Shown here one piece after another: positions 25,514 through 33,648 of a stretch of 36,636 nucleotides of DNA. The stretch is from Sneathiella sp. (GTDB taxonomy: Bacteria; Pseudomonadota; Alphaproteobacteria; Sneathiellales; Sneathiellaceae), in contig NZ_NZMB01000004.1 in the NCBI RefSeq assembly GCF_002694385.1, positions 1 to 36,636 of the forward strand. The letters run 5' to 3'. The notes beneath the pieces were generated by a model. The model saw nothing but the letters and a program-made list of their open reading frames with translations. It made no database searches and was not told the DNA's origin. How positions within the stretch are numbered: the stretch's first letter is position 1; each line of letters begins with the position of its first letter. A program made the translations under genes and the position numbers.

Positions 25514-26586
25514 TGCCAGAATCAATGAAAGAGATAGAGATCCAAGCCGCCGAAAAGCTTAAAGAGCTTTTGGGCGAAATACCGCCTGTGATCCTAGAGG
25601 ATGTCGAACTCGAAGCATTTCATGGTGACCGAGGGATCGATATACGCGTGCGTCTTCGTGCGTTTAATCATCCGCACACGCTTGTCTGCGAAGTGAAGGC
25701 CAACGGTCAGCCGCGACATGTCAGGTCTGCGGTGCTTCAGCTGCGCAATTACGTTGCTCACGTAGAGGGTAACGCAACTCCCATCTTTGTAGCGCCGTAC
25801 TTATCACCTGACTCGCAGGAGCTATGTCGCGAGCATGGCGTTGGTTTTATGGACCTTCAGGGCAATGCTTACATCACCTTTGAGGGGGTCTTTATTGAGC
25901 GTCTTGTCGGGAGAGCCCCTCCGGCCGAGAAGCGGGAGTTGAAGTCTCTCTTCAAGCCTAAAGCTGCTCAGGTCTTGCTCGTGATGCTTCGTGATCCTGA
26001 GCGTGCATGGCGCGTAGCCGAACTGGCCGAGGCGGCTGAGGTTAGCCTCGGCCATGTCAGCAACGTGAGAGCTGCTTTGTTGGATCGTGAATGGGCGCAG
26101 GCTGATTCCGACGGGATGTTTCTCGCGGAGCCGGATTCTCTGCTAGACGCATGGCAAGAAGACTATGAACCGCCTGCTGGCAAGAAGCTCCGTTTCTACA
26201 CACCGTTACATGGCAGCTCGTTTGATGAAGCTGTTCGGCGAGTGCTTCGTGTGGGAGCCGACAAAGCACACGCTGTATTGGCCTCATTCTCTGCCGCGCA
26301 TTGGTTGGCGCCCTACGCCAGAACCGGGTCAAATTTCTTCTACGCTGATGACATTGGGCTAGAGCGACTAAAGGAAGAACTTAGATTGTCTTCAACATCT
26401 AAGGGCGAGAACGTAGTCATTACTCTTCCGAAGGATAGTTGGCTTCTCACCGACACGACCGAGCCAGCCCCAGGAATCTTCTGCACGAGTCCTGCACGGA
26501 CTTATCTTGACCTCGCTTCAGCAGGCGAGCGAGGCCGGGAGGCAGCGGATCATCTTCGTCGGGAGGAATTGAAATGGCAGAAGTAA
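25504..26586 (+). CDS. AbiEi-family antitoxin/regulator of a type IV TA system
   Basis: A 360-aa protein. The N-terminal half (about 20-130) resembles a restriction-endonuclease-like fold (DIRVRLRAF, LVCEVKANGQPRH). A winged helix follows (about 155-195: RVAELAEAAEVSLGHVSNVRAAL), then a C-terminal AbiEi-like domain ending in SPARTYLDL. AbiEi proteins repress their own operon and neutralise AbiEii. The promoter places the transcript start near the ATG, so either the mRNA is leaderless or translation starts at the ATGs at 25513 or 25525. It overlaps the next gene by 13 nt. Confidence 0.85.
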   Translation: MLKMPESMKEIEIQAAEKLKELLGEIPPVILEDVELEAFHGDRGIDIRVRLRAFNHPHTLVCEVKANGQPRHVRSAVLQLRNYVAHVEGNATPIFVAPYLSPDSQELCREHGVGFMDLQGNAYITFEGVFIERLVGRAPPAEKRELKSLFKPKAAQVLLVMLRDPERAWRVAELAEAAEVSLGHVSNVRAALLDREWAQADSDGMFLAEPDSLLDAWQEDYEPPAGKKLRFYTPLHGSSFDEAVRRVLRVGADKAHAVLASFSAAHWLAPYARTGSNFFYADDIGLERLKEELRLSSTSKGENVVITLPKDSWLLTDTTEPAPGIFCTSPARTYLDLASAGERGREAADHLRREELKWQK

Positions 26587-27452
26587 ACCCGCCGGAACCG
26601 CAATCCGCAGCCAATTATGATGACCGAACCACCGCTGCTGTAAGGGCGGTGCTGGTGGAGATCGGCCAAATCCTGGGAAGTTTTCGCGGCAAGTTCGCCG
26701 TTGTCGGCGGTGCTGTACCTTGGCTGCTCCTCGGGGATGCCGACATGGCACATGTCGGCACAATCGATGTCGATCTTAGCCTGGATGCGGAAGCTCTAGG
26801 AGATGGCGAATACGCCAATCTGATCGACGCGCTGAAAGAACAAGGTTATGAGCAGCGAGAAGAATTGCGTCGTTTCCAACTCGTTCGCCAAGTGCCCGGC
26901 GAAGGTGGACCTATCGACATTATTGTCGATTTCCTGATGCCACGAGACGCCGACATTGTGAAAAATGTTCCGCCTCTAATCAGTAATTTTGCTGTGCAGA
27001 GAGCCGATGGTGCTGATCTCGCTCTGCATTTTTATCAAATGGTTGCGATCACAGGACCAATGCCTGCTGGAGGCAAGAACTCCGTCGAGGTGGCTGTTTG
27101 TTCGATACCGGCATTGCTGGCGATGAAGGGGCATGCCATCAATGGCCGTCACAAGCAAAAGGATGCTTATGACATCTACTACTGCGTCCGCAACTACCCT
27201 GACGGCATTGATGCACTAGCAGAAGCCTGTCGTCCTCTCCTCGACCACGAAAACGGGAGGCTTGGATTTGAACGTATTGCCGCCAAGTTTGATGAGGTGG
27301 ACGGCTATGGCCCCACGTGTGTCAAACAGTTTGTCGAGGACACGGATATTTTGGAGGGGCGCACGCCAGATCAGTGGCAACAAGACGCCTTTGGGCAGGT
27401 CGATGCGTGGCTGCGCGCGTTGGGGCTTAGAGGCGAGGGGCAATCCTCTTGA
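26574..27452 (+). CDS. AbiEii/AbiGii-family nucleotidyltransferase toxin
   Basis: A 292-aa protein of the DUF1814-like nucleotidyltransferase superfamily: VVGGAVPWLL (Gly45, Gly46) followed by TIDVDLSLD (Asp65, Asp67), the GG...DxD core. Later KDAYDIYYCVR matches the conserved KD.YDI element of the family. AbiEii toxins add nucleotides to substrates such as tRNA acceptor ends and block growth in infected cells. A GGGAGG ribosome site lies inside the antitoxin gene. Its stop overlaps the next start (TTGA). Confidence 0.88.
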   Translation: MAEVNPPEPQSAANYDDRTTAAVRAVLVEIGQILGSFRGKFAVVGGAVPWLLLGDADMAHVGTIDVDLSLDAEALGDGEYANLIDALKEQGYEQREELRRFQLVRQVPGEGGPIDIIVDFLMPRDADIVKNVPPLISNFAVQRADGADLALHFYQMVAITGPMPAGGKNSVEVAVCSIPALLAMKGHAINGRHKQKDAYDIYYCVRNYPDGIDALAEACRPLLDHENGRLGFERIAAKFDEVDGYGPTCVKQFVEDTDILEGRTPDQWQQDAFGQVDAWLRALGLRGEGQSS

Positions 27453-28702
27453 AGAGTTTAGCAGAAGACCCGGAGAGTTATCTGGCGACTGTTTCGGAAA
27501 TGCTTACAGCAGAAGGCATGACCGATGCAGCGGAAATATTACGCACTTCCACACCTAGGGTCGAAGAGACCGGCTATGACAACTGGAATGGGGGCACAAC
27601 GATATGGACGATTTATCTGCTCGTTGATCCAACCTTTTACGCCCAGCTTGGTGCTAGCCGCGAAGCGATTGAGGAACAGATCGATAATCGACTGAAGCCT
27701 GTCCTCGAACGCCACACGAGCGACTGGTACGGTGTAAAAATCACCCCTAAGGTCGATCCTCGTCCTGAGTGGCGGCACGCCAAGGGAGATGTGTCGCGTC
27801 CTACGCGCCAAAACATCATCGATGGCCTGAAAATCGACCAGATCGCTTGGAGCGGCCGTCTCGAAGACGTTGAGTTCCTGCAACGTCTCTACGATCTTGA
27901 ATCTCTTCCATCCTACGACAGCCGTTTCAAAAATGCATCCGGAGACATTTGGCAACATCGGGTGAACAACCCTGAAGATTGGCCTGACGACTGGATTTAT
28001 GATGACTCACGCTTTGACCTCTTGAAGGGGCCGACAGAGACCTTTCTTCGTTTTTTATGTGAGATGGTTCACCCGGTTGTTCGCCCGGATCGCAATGAGG
28101 CCCTCAAGCTGGTTCAGCATTTCAATGACCAGCTCCGGCCCGAAGGGTGGCACCTCGTCGAGGAAGAGAAGATTGCAGGCCGGCCTCGCTTTGTCGCCAA
28201 GCCAGTGCAGGTCACTGGAGGACGTTCGGTTTCTCGGGCGCGCTCGGTGGCTGATGCGCTCGATGCAGGCTGGATGCAGAAGGAGATCGAACGGCTTGAA
28301 AACGCAGTTGAACGCGATCCAGCGCTGGCTATCGGAACTGCCAAGGAGCTTGTCGAGACATGCTGCAAAAGCATTTTGTCGAAGAGGGGGGTGGATTTTT
28401 CGCGTAAGGCTGATTTGCCCGAACTTACCAAGCTCTTGGCTAAGGAACTAAAACTAGTTCCCGAGGGAATTTCTGACGAGGCAAAGGGCGCTGAGACTAT
28501 TCGACTAATCCTACGGAATCTTTCGGCCCTGACGCGGTACCTTGCGGAGTTGCGTGGTCTTTATGGTTCCGGTCATGGCCGAGATGGCAAGCACCGGGGA
28601 TTGGAACCGAGACATGCGCGCCTTGCTGTAGGCGCGGCGGTTGCCTTCATCGATTTCGTCACAGACACGCACCATCAGCGCGGCCCTTCACAGAAGGACT
28701 AA
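27449..28702 (+). CDS. Abortive-infection protein with C-terminal Abi_C domain
   Basis: A 417-aa protein. The C-terminal about 120 residues fit Abi_C: AIGTAKELVETCCKSIL, then LYGSGHGRDG (about 371-380), then HARLAVGAAVAFIDFV. The N-terminal 280 residues are not recognised (start KSLAEDPESYLATVSEMLTAEG). Start is TTG at 27449, overlapping the toxin stop, with GAGGGG about 10 nt upstream. The coupling to an AbiEi/AbiEii pair suggests one regulated three-gene abortive-infection unit. Whether it is a second effector or a modifier of the toxin is unknown. Confidence 0.82.
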   Translation: MKSLAEDPESYLATVSEMLTAEGMTDAAEILRTSTPRVEETGYDNWNGGTTIWTIYLLVDPTFYAQLGASREAIEEQIDNRLKPVLERHTSDWYGVKITPKVDPRPEWRHAKGDVSRPTRQNIIDGLKIDQIAWSGRLEDVEFLQRLYDLESLPSYDSRFKNASGDIWQHRVNNPEDWPDDWIYDDSRFDLLKGPTETFLRFLCEMVHPVVRPDRNEALKLVQHFNDQLRPEGWHLVEEEKIAGRPRFVAKPVQVTGGRSVSRARSVADALDAGWMQKEIERLENAVERDPALAIGTAKELVETCCKSILSKRGVDFSRKADLPELTKLLAKELKLVPEGISDEAKGAETIRLILRNLSALTRYLAELRGLYGSGHGRDGKHRGLEPRHARLAVGAAVAFIDFVTDTHHQRGPSQKD

Positions 28703-28736
28703 GCTAGCTCTTCGCCTTCAAGGAAGGAATAGCGCG

Positions 28737-29084
28737 TCACTTTCGGCTCCGCTGGACCTTCAGTCCCTTGACGTACTGAGCGTGCGCCAGACTGCGTTTT
28801 TCACGGATCAAATTCGAGATAGCTTCACTGCGCCCGGTCTCGGCTAGCTCCAGCGCTGTCCGCTGTTGCCAATCCTTCGCGTCGAGGTCCGTTCCCCGTT
28901 CGACCAAGAAATTTGCTGCATCTACTGCATTATGCTGAGCAGCGTGGTGTAGTGCAGTCCTTCCGAGAATATCTGTCCGATTTACATCCACGCCCAAGCA
29001 CAGCAGCCATTGGCAAAGCACCATCCAGTTTCGGCGGGCTGCGATATGCAGGATTGTCTCGCCATGCCGGAATGGGATTCTCAC
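28737..29084 (-). CDS. Ankyrin-repeat protein (short)
   Basis: A 115-aa protein with about three ankyrin repeats (GETILHIAARRN, GRTALHHAAQHNAVDAANFL, RTALELAETGR). Start is GTG at 29084, overlapping the stop of the preceding gene (GTGA). Ankyrin repeats bind proteins, so a partner inside the operon or in the host or phage is expected. It is the last gene of a three-gene leftward operon and convergent with the abi operon, with 34 bp between. Confidence 0.82.
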   Translation of the reverse strand: MRIPFRHGETILHIAARRNWMVLCQWLLCLGVDVNRTDILGRTALHHAAQHNAVDAANFLVERGTDLDAKDWQQRTALELAETGRSEAISNLIREKRSLAHAQYVKGLKVQRSRK

Positions 29085-29248
29085 GTCTTGCCCATGTCCC
29101 GGCGAAGCGCCTCTACCTCTGGCGGAAGGCGGCCCCTGCGGGAGTAGCTTTCGATGTAACGCCGCATCAGCTCCGCATCGGAGGGCTGTTCCTCGGAGAT
29201 CGGCACGCCGCCATAGCGGCGGATCAACTCGTCCCGTTCTTTACCCAT
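29081..29248 (-). CDS. Small protein between two ankyrin genes
   Basis: A 55-aa charged protein starting MGKERDELIRRYGGVPISEE, with no recognised domain. Start ATG at 29248 is chosen because it overlaps the upstream ankyrin gene by 8 nt, as expected in a coupled operon. It overlaps the downstream gene by 4 nt. Its fixed place between two ankyrin proteins suggests it is their binding partner, but this is inference. Confidence 0.65.
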   Translation of the reverse strand: MGKERDELIRRYGGVPISEEQPSDAELMRRYIESYSRRGRLPPEVEALRRDMGKT

Positions 29249-29792
29249 CCTTGTCGCGTTCCGATTGACCCTCGATCCAGCCGCTCCGCAGTCCCGCTTC
29301 AAGCGCCATGATCTGGACCTCGACGCCGGGGTGATCCTTGTGGCGCGCCAGCTCCGCAGCCGTCCGGCCTTTTTCGGTTTTCGCCTCCGGGTCCGCGCCG
29401 TGCTGCATCAGCACCGACGTTGCAGCCCCCAGCCGGTTGTACCAGGCCGCCACATGCAGCGGCGTGAAGTCCGCGCTTGCCTTTGCGTTGACATCGGCCC
29501 CGCCATCCAGCAGCGCCTTTGCCGTCTCCGCATGGCCGTTCGCTGCGGCCACATGGAGCGGAGTCCAGCCGCCCTTTTTGATGCGCGCGCCGACCGGCAC
29601 GCCTGATTCCAGCAGCAGCCGCGTGATCGCCGGGTGTTCCACCGTGGCGGCCACGTGCAGCACCGTCCAGCCTTCGTCATTGGTTACGGCGAGATCGGCC
29701 CCGGCCAGGACGAGCGCACGGCACCTTTGAAGGTCGCCTTCCTTTATCGCCTTCCACAATCTTGCACCGAGCTGAGCCGCGTTTTCAGTCAC
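29241..29792 (-). CDS. Ankyrin-repeat protein
   Basis: A 183-aa protein with about four ankyrin repeats (GWTVLHVAATVEHPAITRLL, GWTPLHVAAANGHAETAKAL, DFTPLHVAAWYNRLGAATSV) and no signal peptide, so probably cytosolic. Start is GTG at 29792. The repeats at DNA level are GC-rich, like the backbone and unlike the neighbouring abi genes. It heads the three-gene leftward operon. Confidence 0.85.
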   Translation of the reverse strand: MTENAAQLGARLWKAIKEGDLQRCRALVLAGADLAVTNDEGWTVLHVAATVEHPAITRLLLESGVPVGARIKKGGWTPLHVAAANGHAETAKALLDGGADVNAKASADFTPLHVAAWYNRLGAATSVLMQHGADPEAKTEKGRTAAELARHKDHPGVEVQIMALEAGLRSGWIEGQSERDKDG

Positions 29793-30062
29793 CCGTCTGG
29801 CCTTTCACACCCTGCCTCGCGGCGGCTGGTGTGGGCTCTCGCACGTAGCCCGTCCACCGCCGGGTTTCGTCCTCCTGAAACGGCCTGTTCTAGCCGTCTG
29901 GGACTGTCCGCAAGGCTCCCCGCCAGCATAGCAGGCGGCGCGCTTCACCGCGACCGTGTTGCCCGCACCAACTCGCGCGCGCGGCCTTGCCGTCCAGTCC
30001 TCCAACGACGGCTTCCTCTGAGCCCTATTCGGACTTCAACCCCAACGATGGAGGACATCGAC

Positions 30063-30269
30063 ATGAGCGAGAACACCAACAACACCAGCGCCCCCAGCCA
30101 CATCGTGTGGTTCGCGCCAGACAGGGAAAACGCGCCCTGGACCCGCATCGGGGCGCAGTGGCCGACCAAGAACGGCAAGAGCTTCCGTCAGGTGCTCACC
30201 GTCGTTCCCAGCGCACCGGGCCGCATCTTCGTCTGCCGCAATCAACCGAAAGCAGGGGCCGCCGCATAA
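30063..30269 (+). CDS. Small conserved-type backbone protein
   Basis: A 68-aa protein with no recognised domain. It starts MSENTNNTSAPSHIVWFAPD at 30063, with GGAGG 8 nt upstream; an upstream ATG at 30048 contains that ribosome site and is unlikely. The core IGAQWPTKNGKSFRQVL looks like a small beta fold. It ends with Ala-Ala-Ala, encoded by the hairpin at 30255-30277. It is followed by two similar small genes on the same strand. Confidence 0.72.
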   Translation: MSENTNNTSAPSHIVWFAPDRENAPWTRIGAQWPTKNGKSFRQVLTVVPSAPGRIFVCRNQPKAGAAA

Positions 30270-30277
30270 GCGGCCCC
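30255..30277 (+). terminator. Hairpin containing a stop codon in the loop
   Basis: GGGGCCGC (30255-30262) pairs with GCGGCCCC (30270-30277), and the TAA stop of the preceding gene (30267-30269) lies in the loop. There is no T-tract, so it may be a 3' stability hairpin rather than a terminator. Confidence 0.7.
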
Positions 30278-30299
30278 CAACAACAAGGAGGAAACACCA

Positions 30300-30701
30300 A
30301 TGCTTTACGAGACCATTTACAGGAAGCTGGACCGGCTGGGCGCAATCGCCGCCATCCAATCCGGCAAGGGCTACGACAAAAGCCATATCGGCGAACCGTT
30401 CATGGACCTGAACATGGACGTGCTGGAACGCCGGGCCGACACCATCGTCATCGCGCTCTCGCACTATTTCCAGCAGAACGGCGACCTTTGCGCCGACCCG
30501 GACATGGAAATCCGCATCTATCCCGAGCGGGCCATGGCCGAGGCGCTGACCTTCCAGCAGGCGATCCCGCCGATCTACAGGGAAGTCTATCCCGCGCCCG
30601 GCAAGGTCGTGCCGCAGCTCAAGCGCGAGCTGAACGATTTTCTGAATCTGTGGCTGAACAACTGCCTCCGGCAGGGCCACCGCTTCACGGGGGCCGCTTA
30701 G
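30300..30701 (+). CDS. DUF6908-like mobile-element protein
   Basis: A 133-aa protein. The pattern of EPFMDLNMDVLERR, IALSHYF and DPDMEIRIYPERAMAEAL is one I associate with the DUF6908 family of plasmids and integrative elements; function unknown. A strong AAGGAGG lies 7 nt upstream of the ATG. The stop codon is in the loop of a 9-bp hairpin. It is probably co-transcribed with its neighbours. Confidence 0.8.
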   Translation: MLYETIYRKLDRLGAIAAIQSGKGYDKSHIGEPFMDLNMDVLERRADTIVIALSHYFQQNGDLCADPDMEIRIYPERAMAEALTFQQAIPPIYREVYPAPGKVVPQLKRELNDFLNLWLNNCLRQGHRFTGAA

Positions 30702-30710
30702 GCGGCCCCC
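30689..30710 (+). terminator. Hairpin containing a stop codon in the loop
   Basis: GGGGGCCGC (30689-30697) pairs perfectly with GCGGCCCCC (30702-30710), with a TTAG loop that holds the TAG stop (30699-30701). It is followed by TTCATTTT, so it could act as a weak terminator. Confidence 0.75.
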
Positions 30711-30736
30711 TTCATTTTCACGAATGGAGATTTGTT

Positions 30737-31096
30737 ATGACCGTTAAGGAACCCCGCGAGCTGTCGCACGAGGACAAGCTCTATGCCTTCAAGAAAGCCA
30801 CGAATGGTTTTTCCCAGTCCGAGGGCCGCTGGAAAGAGCGCGCCGAACGCGGAATGACCGACGAAGAACTGAAGGCCGCACTCGAATACGAACTCGGTAT
30901 CTATGGTGGCAGCGGCGGCCCCGGCGATATGTCCCTGACCTTCCAGGCTGCTGGCCTCAAAATCTGGGCGGACTGGAACACGGTTGTTCCCGACCGCTAC
31001 TGCAAGCCGATCTTTCAGGGCACAGCCACCATCCGCATGGCCCGAGAGGTCTATGGCATCAAAGACCCGACCAACATCCAAATGGCGCTGTTGTGA
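30737..31096 (+). CDS. Small backbone protein of unknown function
   Basis: A 119-aa soluble protein starting MTVKEPRELSHEDKLYAFKK, with GGAG 8 nt before the ATG. It has a Glu/Lys-rich helical first half and a C-terminal half with GGPGDMSLTFQAAGLKIW. No domain is recognised. It belongs to the run of small same-strand genes at 30063-31096. Confidence 0.7.
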   Translation: MTVKEPRELSHEDKLYAFKKATNGFSQSEGRWKERAERGMTDEELKAALEYELGIYGGSGGPGDMSLTFQAAGLKIWADWNTVVPDRYCKPIFQGTATIRMAREVYGIKDPTNIQMALL

Positions 31097-31116
31097 CAGC
31101 GCCATAAGGCGGGGGC

Positions 31117-31350
31117 TTAGAGCCCCGGCTTCGGTGCCTTGATCCGGCGGGGTGCCGGGATGAAGGCGCGCATCTGCGCATCCTTGTATGCGATGACTTT
31201 GGCGATCCGGCGCATCGCCGCGACGGCTTCGGCGTGTTCGGCGGTGCAGGGCCGTGTCGAGATCACTGCCTTACGTGCCATTTTGAACATTGCGCTCAGT
31301 TCCCTGATCGACAGGCCGTGGAGTTGTTCGCAGCTCATCCGATAGGTCAT
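31117..31350 (-). CDS. Small helical protein of unknown function
   Basis: A 77-aa protein starting MTYRMSCEQLHGLSIRELSA, with AAGGAG 7 nt upstream. It is predicted all-helical and basic, with a Lys/Pro-rich end. It is convergent with the 119-aa gene. A GGGGCT-TAG-AGCCCC hairpin covers its stop codon region (31113-31127) and can serve both strands. No function can be assigned. Confidence 0.68.
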   Translation of the reverse strand: MTYRMSCEQLHGLSIRELSAMFKMARKAVISTRPCTAEHAEAVAAMRRIAKVIAYKDAQMRAFIPAPRRIKAPKPGL

Positions 31351-31803
31351 TGGTCTTCTCCTTCTCGTCTCTCCAGCCGCGACCGTCGCGGCCTTGATGA
31401 CGCCCGGAAGAAGCGCTCCGCCCAGAGCCGCATCCGTCAGGACCGGAACGAAAGAGAAGGACTGGCCTATGCCGCTTACGCGGCAGCCAGTTGCGGCGCA
31501 CGCAGGGCGGTGCGCCAGAACGAAGGAAAAAGGCCCGCGCGGAACGCGAGCCTGAGATAAAAGGGAAGAATGATCAGCGAAGTAAGAGGGCAGCGGCTAA
31601 CTCATGAAGCCTGGTCGGGGACATTCTGAGTGGACAGATTGCCGTTTTCTGCCTGTTTTGGCACTTTGTTAAGTATATGATATTAAATGTGAAAAGATGA
31701 TTTCGTCGACTTGTCGAAAAAAAGAGGCCGGACTAAAGAGAAGATTTTATAAATAGAGCAGTGTGACATATGCTGGAGACAAGCCATCGACTCAGTTGAA
31801 TAC
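31351..31803. other. Intergenic region with a leftward terminator
   Basis: No convincing gene is seen. On the minus strand, GGCTCGCG and CGCGGGCC (31552-31532) form a hairpin followed by TTTTT (31531-31527), a good intrinsic terminator. Yet no leftward gene lies directly upstream of it. The second half (from about 31600) becomes AT-rich and should hold the promoter of the nuclease-like gene. Confidence 0.5.
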
Positions 31804-33324
31804 TTGCTAAAGGCCAACGGGCCAAGTCTCACCTCTGATGTTATCGCCCGCATGGTATCGGATGGTGCGTCAGAGAGTGCAGCAAGAAAAAGGGTGCAAA
31901 GATCACTGGGAGACGTTGAGCGCTTGGCCGGTGTTCGCTTCGAGAAAAATGCGCGTTTCATCTATCTGCCGGACCAGTATGGTACCGACGCTTTTTGGCG
32001 CGGGCTGGAAGGAGCATTTCACCAGGCTGGCAAGACCTATTGGGCAACCGTCGTTAATCTGCTTGCTAGAGGCGGCAGATGTCCGAAGGGGCTTTTTGCC
32101 AGAGTGACAGGTGCCCCCGCAGCGAGAACAAGACAGCTTTCTCCCGATCGAATCTTTGAACGGCTAAGCGCGATCAATCTGCTTGAAGAGGTCGAGGTTG
32201 GAGACGGTGATGGCACCTACGTCCAGTTTCGCCCTCTCTCCTATGTCCGCGAGGCAATCCCAACAGTAAGGGCCCGCCTACTCGCAGAAAATATTGCACT
32301 ACACGGAGTGAAGGAGTGGGCCCGCCGTATTGGCTTCGGCAGCTACGGCCGTTTCGCCATGCGGCTTGAGGAGCCTGCCCCGGTAGTATCTGGCATCTCG
32401 TGGGACTTGACTGCGCCTTCGTATTTTCGACCGCTGATTTCGGTGAAAGACGGCAAGGCAAAGCCGGGTTTCCTTGTATGTGATATCAATCTGACGGACA
32501 CCATAAACGAAGCGGAAGCAGAGGCCTTTGTCCGCAAGTGCGATATGGCTTCAGCTCCATCGAATGTCGGCCCGATTATGCCTCTCCTCATTGGCCATGT
32601 TTTTTCAGCGGCGGCATTCGATCTTGCAAAGCGAAAGGGCATTCTGGCGATCACGTTGCAAAACCTGTTTGGTGACGAGATAGCTGAGGCGTTGAAAAAC
32701 CTCGTCGCTGTTCTGACAGACGCAGGAGCAACAGCATCAGTCAATCCGGGTCATCTCGATTCCATTCTCCAGAGCCTTACAAAGGTCCAGGGCGCAGCGG
32801 ATAATTTGCGCGGCACGCTCTTCGAGTTGGTCATCGGAAGTTTGGTGAAAGACGTTGACGGCGGGTTCCTAACGTGTGGCGAGAGGTGTACCGATCTTCA
32901 AACTGGTCGCGAAGCGGAGATAGACGTCCAACTAAATCGAGATGACAAAAGCCTTCTCGTGCTTGAATGCAAAGCCAAACTGCCAGGATCACGCGTGAGC
33001 GAGACGGAGGTCAGAAAATGGTACTCGGATCGGATTCCGCTAATTCAAAAAATTCTCACACGCGATGGCCTTACAGAGAAGACTATCCGTTTTGAAATCT
33101 GGTCGAATGGAGAATTTACGGACAGCGCCCTAAAGTGGCTCAAAAAACAACAGCTAGATTTTGAAAGTTATTCGTTAGGTTGGCTCGATGGAAAGGGGCT
33201 GAAGGCATATGCTGATAAAGCCAAGCAGGCATCGCTGCGAAAGATTTTGAATGAGCATTATTTCAGGCACCCAATGGCGGAAGCTGCACGAAAGGCGAGC
33301 CGTGAGCTTGAGGCCGTGAAATAG
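31804..33324 (+). CDS. Winged-helix plus PD-(D/E)XK nuclease-like protein
   Basis: A protein of about 506 aa. The N-terminus (LTSDVIARMVSDGASESAARKRVQRSL) is a helix-turn-helix-like domain. The C-terminal region carries EIDV (Asp374) followed by VLECKAK (Glu388, Lys390), the D...ExK pattern of restriction-type nucleases. The middle 200 residues are not recognised. The start is unclear: TTG at 31804 has no good ribosome site, and the frame stays open to about 31753 with a helix-like IDSVEYLLKANG across it but no ATG. An ATG at 31770 is out of frame by one. A lone effector nuclease or a degraded restriction enzyme are both possible. Confidence 0.72.
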   Translation: MLKANGPSLTSDVIARMVSDGASESAARKRVQRSLGDVERLAGVRFEKNARFIYLPDQYGTDAFWRGLEGAFHQAGKTYWATVVNLLARGGRCPKGLFARVTGAPAARTRQLSPDRIFERLSAINLLEEVEVGDGDGTYVQFRPLSYVREAIPTVRARLLAENIALHGVKEWARRIGFGSYGRFAMRLEEPAPVVSGISWDLTAPSYFRPLISVKDGKAKPGFLVCDINLTDTINEAEAEAFVRKCDMASAPSNVGPIMPLLIGHVFSAAAFDLAKRKGILAITLQNLFGDEIAEALKNLVAVLTDAGATASVNPGHLDSILQSLTKVQGAADNLRGTLFELVIGSLVKDVDGGFLTCGERCTDLQTGREAEIDVQLNRDDKSLLVLECKAKLPGSRVSETEVRKWYSDRIPLIQKILTRDGLTEKTIRFEIWSNGEFTDSALKWLKKQQLDFESYSLGWLDGKGLKAYADKAKQASLRKILNEHYFRHPMAEAARKASRELEAVK

Positions 33325-33394
33325 TGGGTTTGGGTTGAAGCGCCTAGCTGCACTTCTGTCGCTGGGCTCAGGTGGGGGTGGATTGTGGAATTGG

Positions 33395-33420
33395 AAAGGG
33401 CCGCGCGTACGCGGCCCTTT
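33395..33420. terminator. Bidirectional terminator
   Basis: AAAGGGCCGCG (33395-33405) pairs with CGCGGCCCTTT (33410-33420) around CGTA. With A and T tracts on both sides it can end both the nuclease-like gene and the convergent membrane-peptide gene. Confidence 0.8.
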
Positions 33421-33587
33421 CAATGGATCAGGAGCGGAGATGCCATCACCGCCACCACGCTAGCGCCAATCGCCCATACGATATCGAAGATATAGGCTAG
33501 TGGTTTTGCCAGAGTCGTTAAACGATGCTTCACTGTGCAGGTCTTAGACCTCGATTTCTTAGACTTTTTGCGCTGATTTTCTCTCAT
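33420..33587 (-). CDS. 55-aa single-span membrane peptide
   Basis: A 55-aa protein. Residues 2-25 are very basic (starting MRENQRKKSKKSRSK). One transmembrane segment lies at about 31-54 (AYIFDIVWAIGASVVAVMAS). Start at 33587 is chosen because AAGGAGG lies 5 nt upstream; a longer frame to 33722 runs through a tRNA-like structure. The size, charge and single span resemble small membrane toxins and holin-like peptides. The function is unproved. Confidence 0.68.
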   Translation of the reverse strand: MRENQRKKSKKSRSKTCTVKHRLTTLAKPLAYIFDIVWAIGASVVAVMASPLLIH

Positions 33588-33648
33588 GTGCGCCTCCTTA
33601 AGTTTGTCGCCGCATCTTCCGATGAGGCTGAGGGTTACAATTGAGGCG

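Noticed and set aside
29634-30269. Long version of the 68-aa gene, starting at 29634
   Set aside because: The upstream part overlaps the ankyrin gene on the other strand, and a good ribosome site marks 30063.
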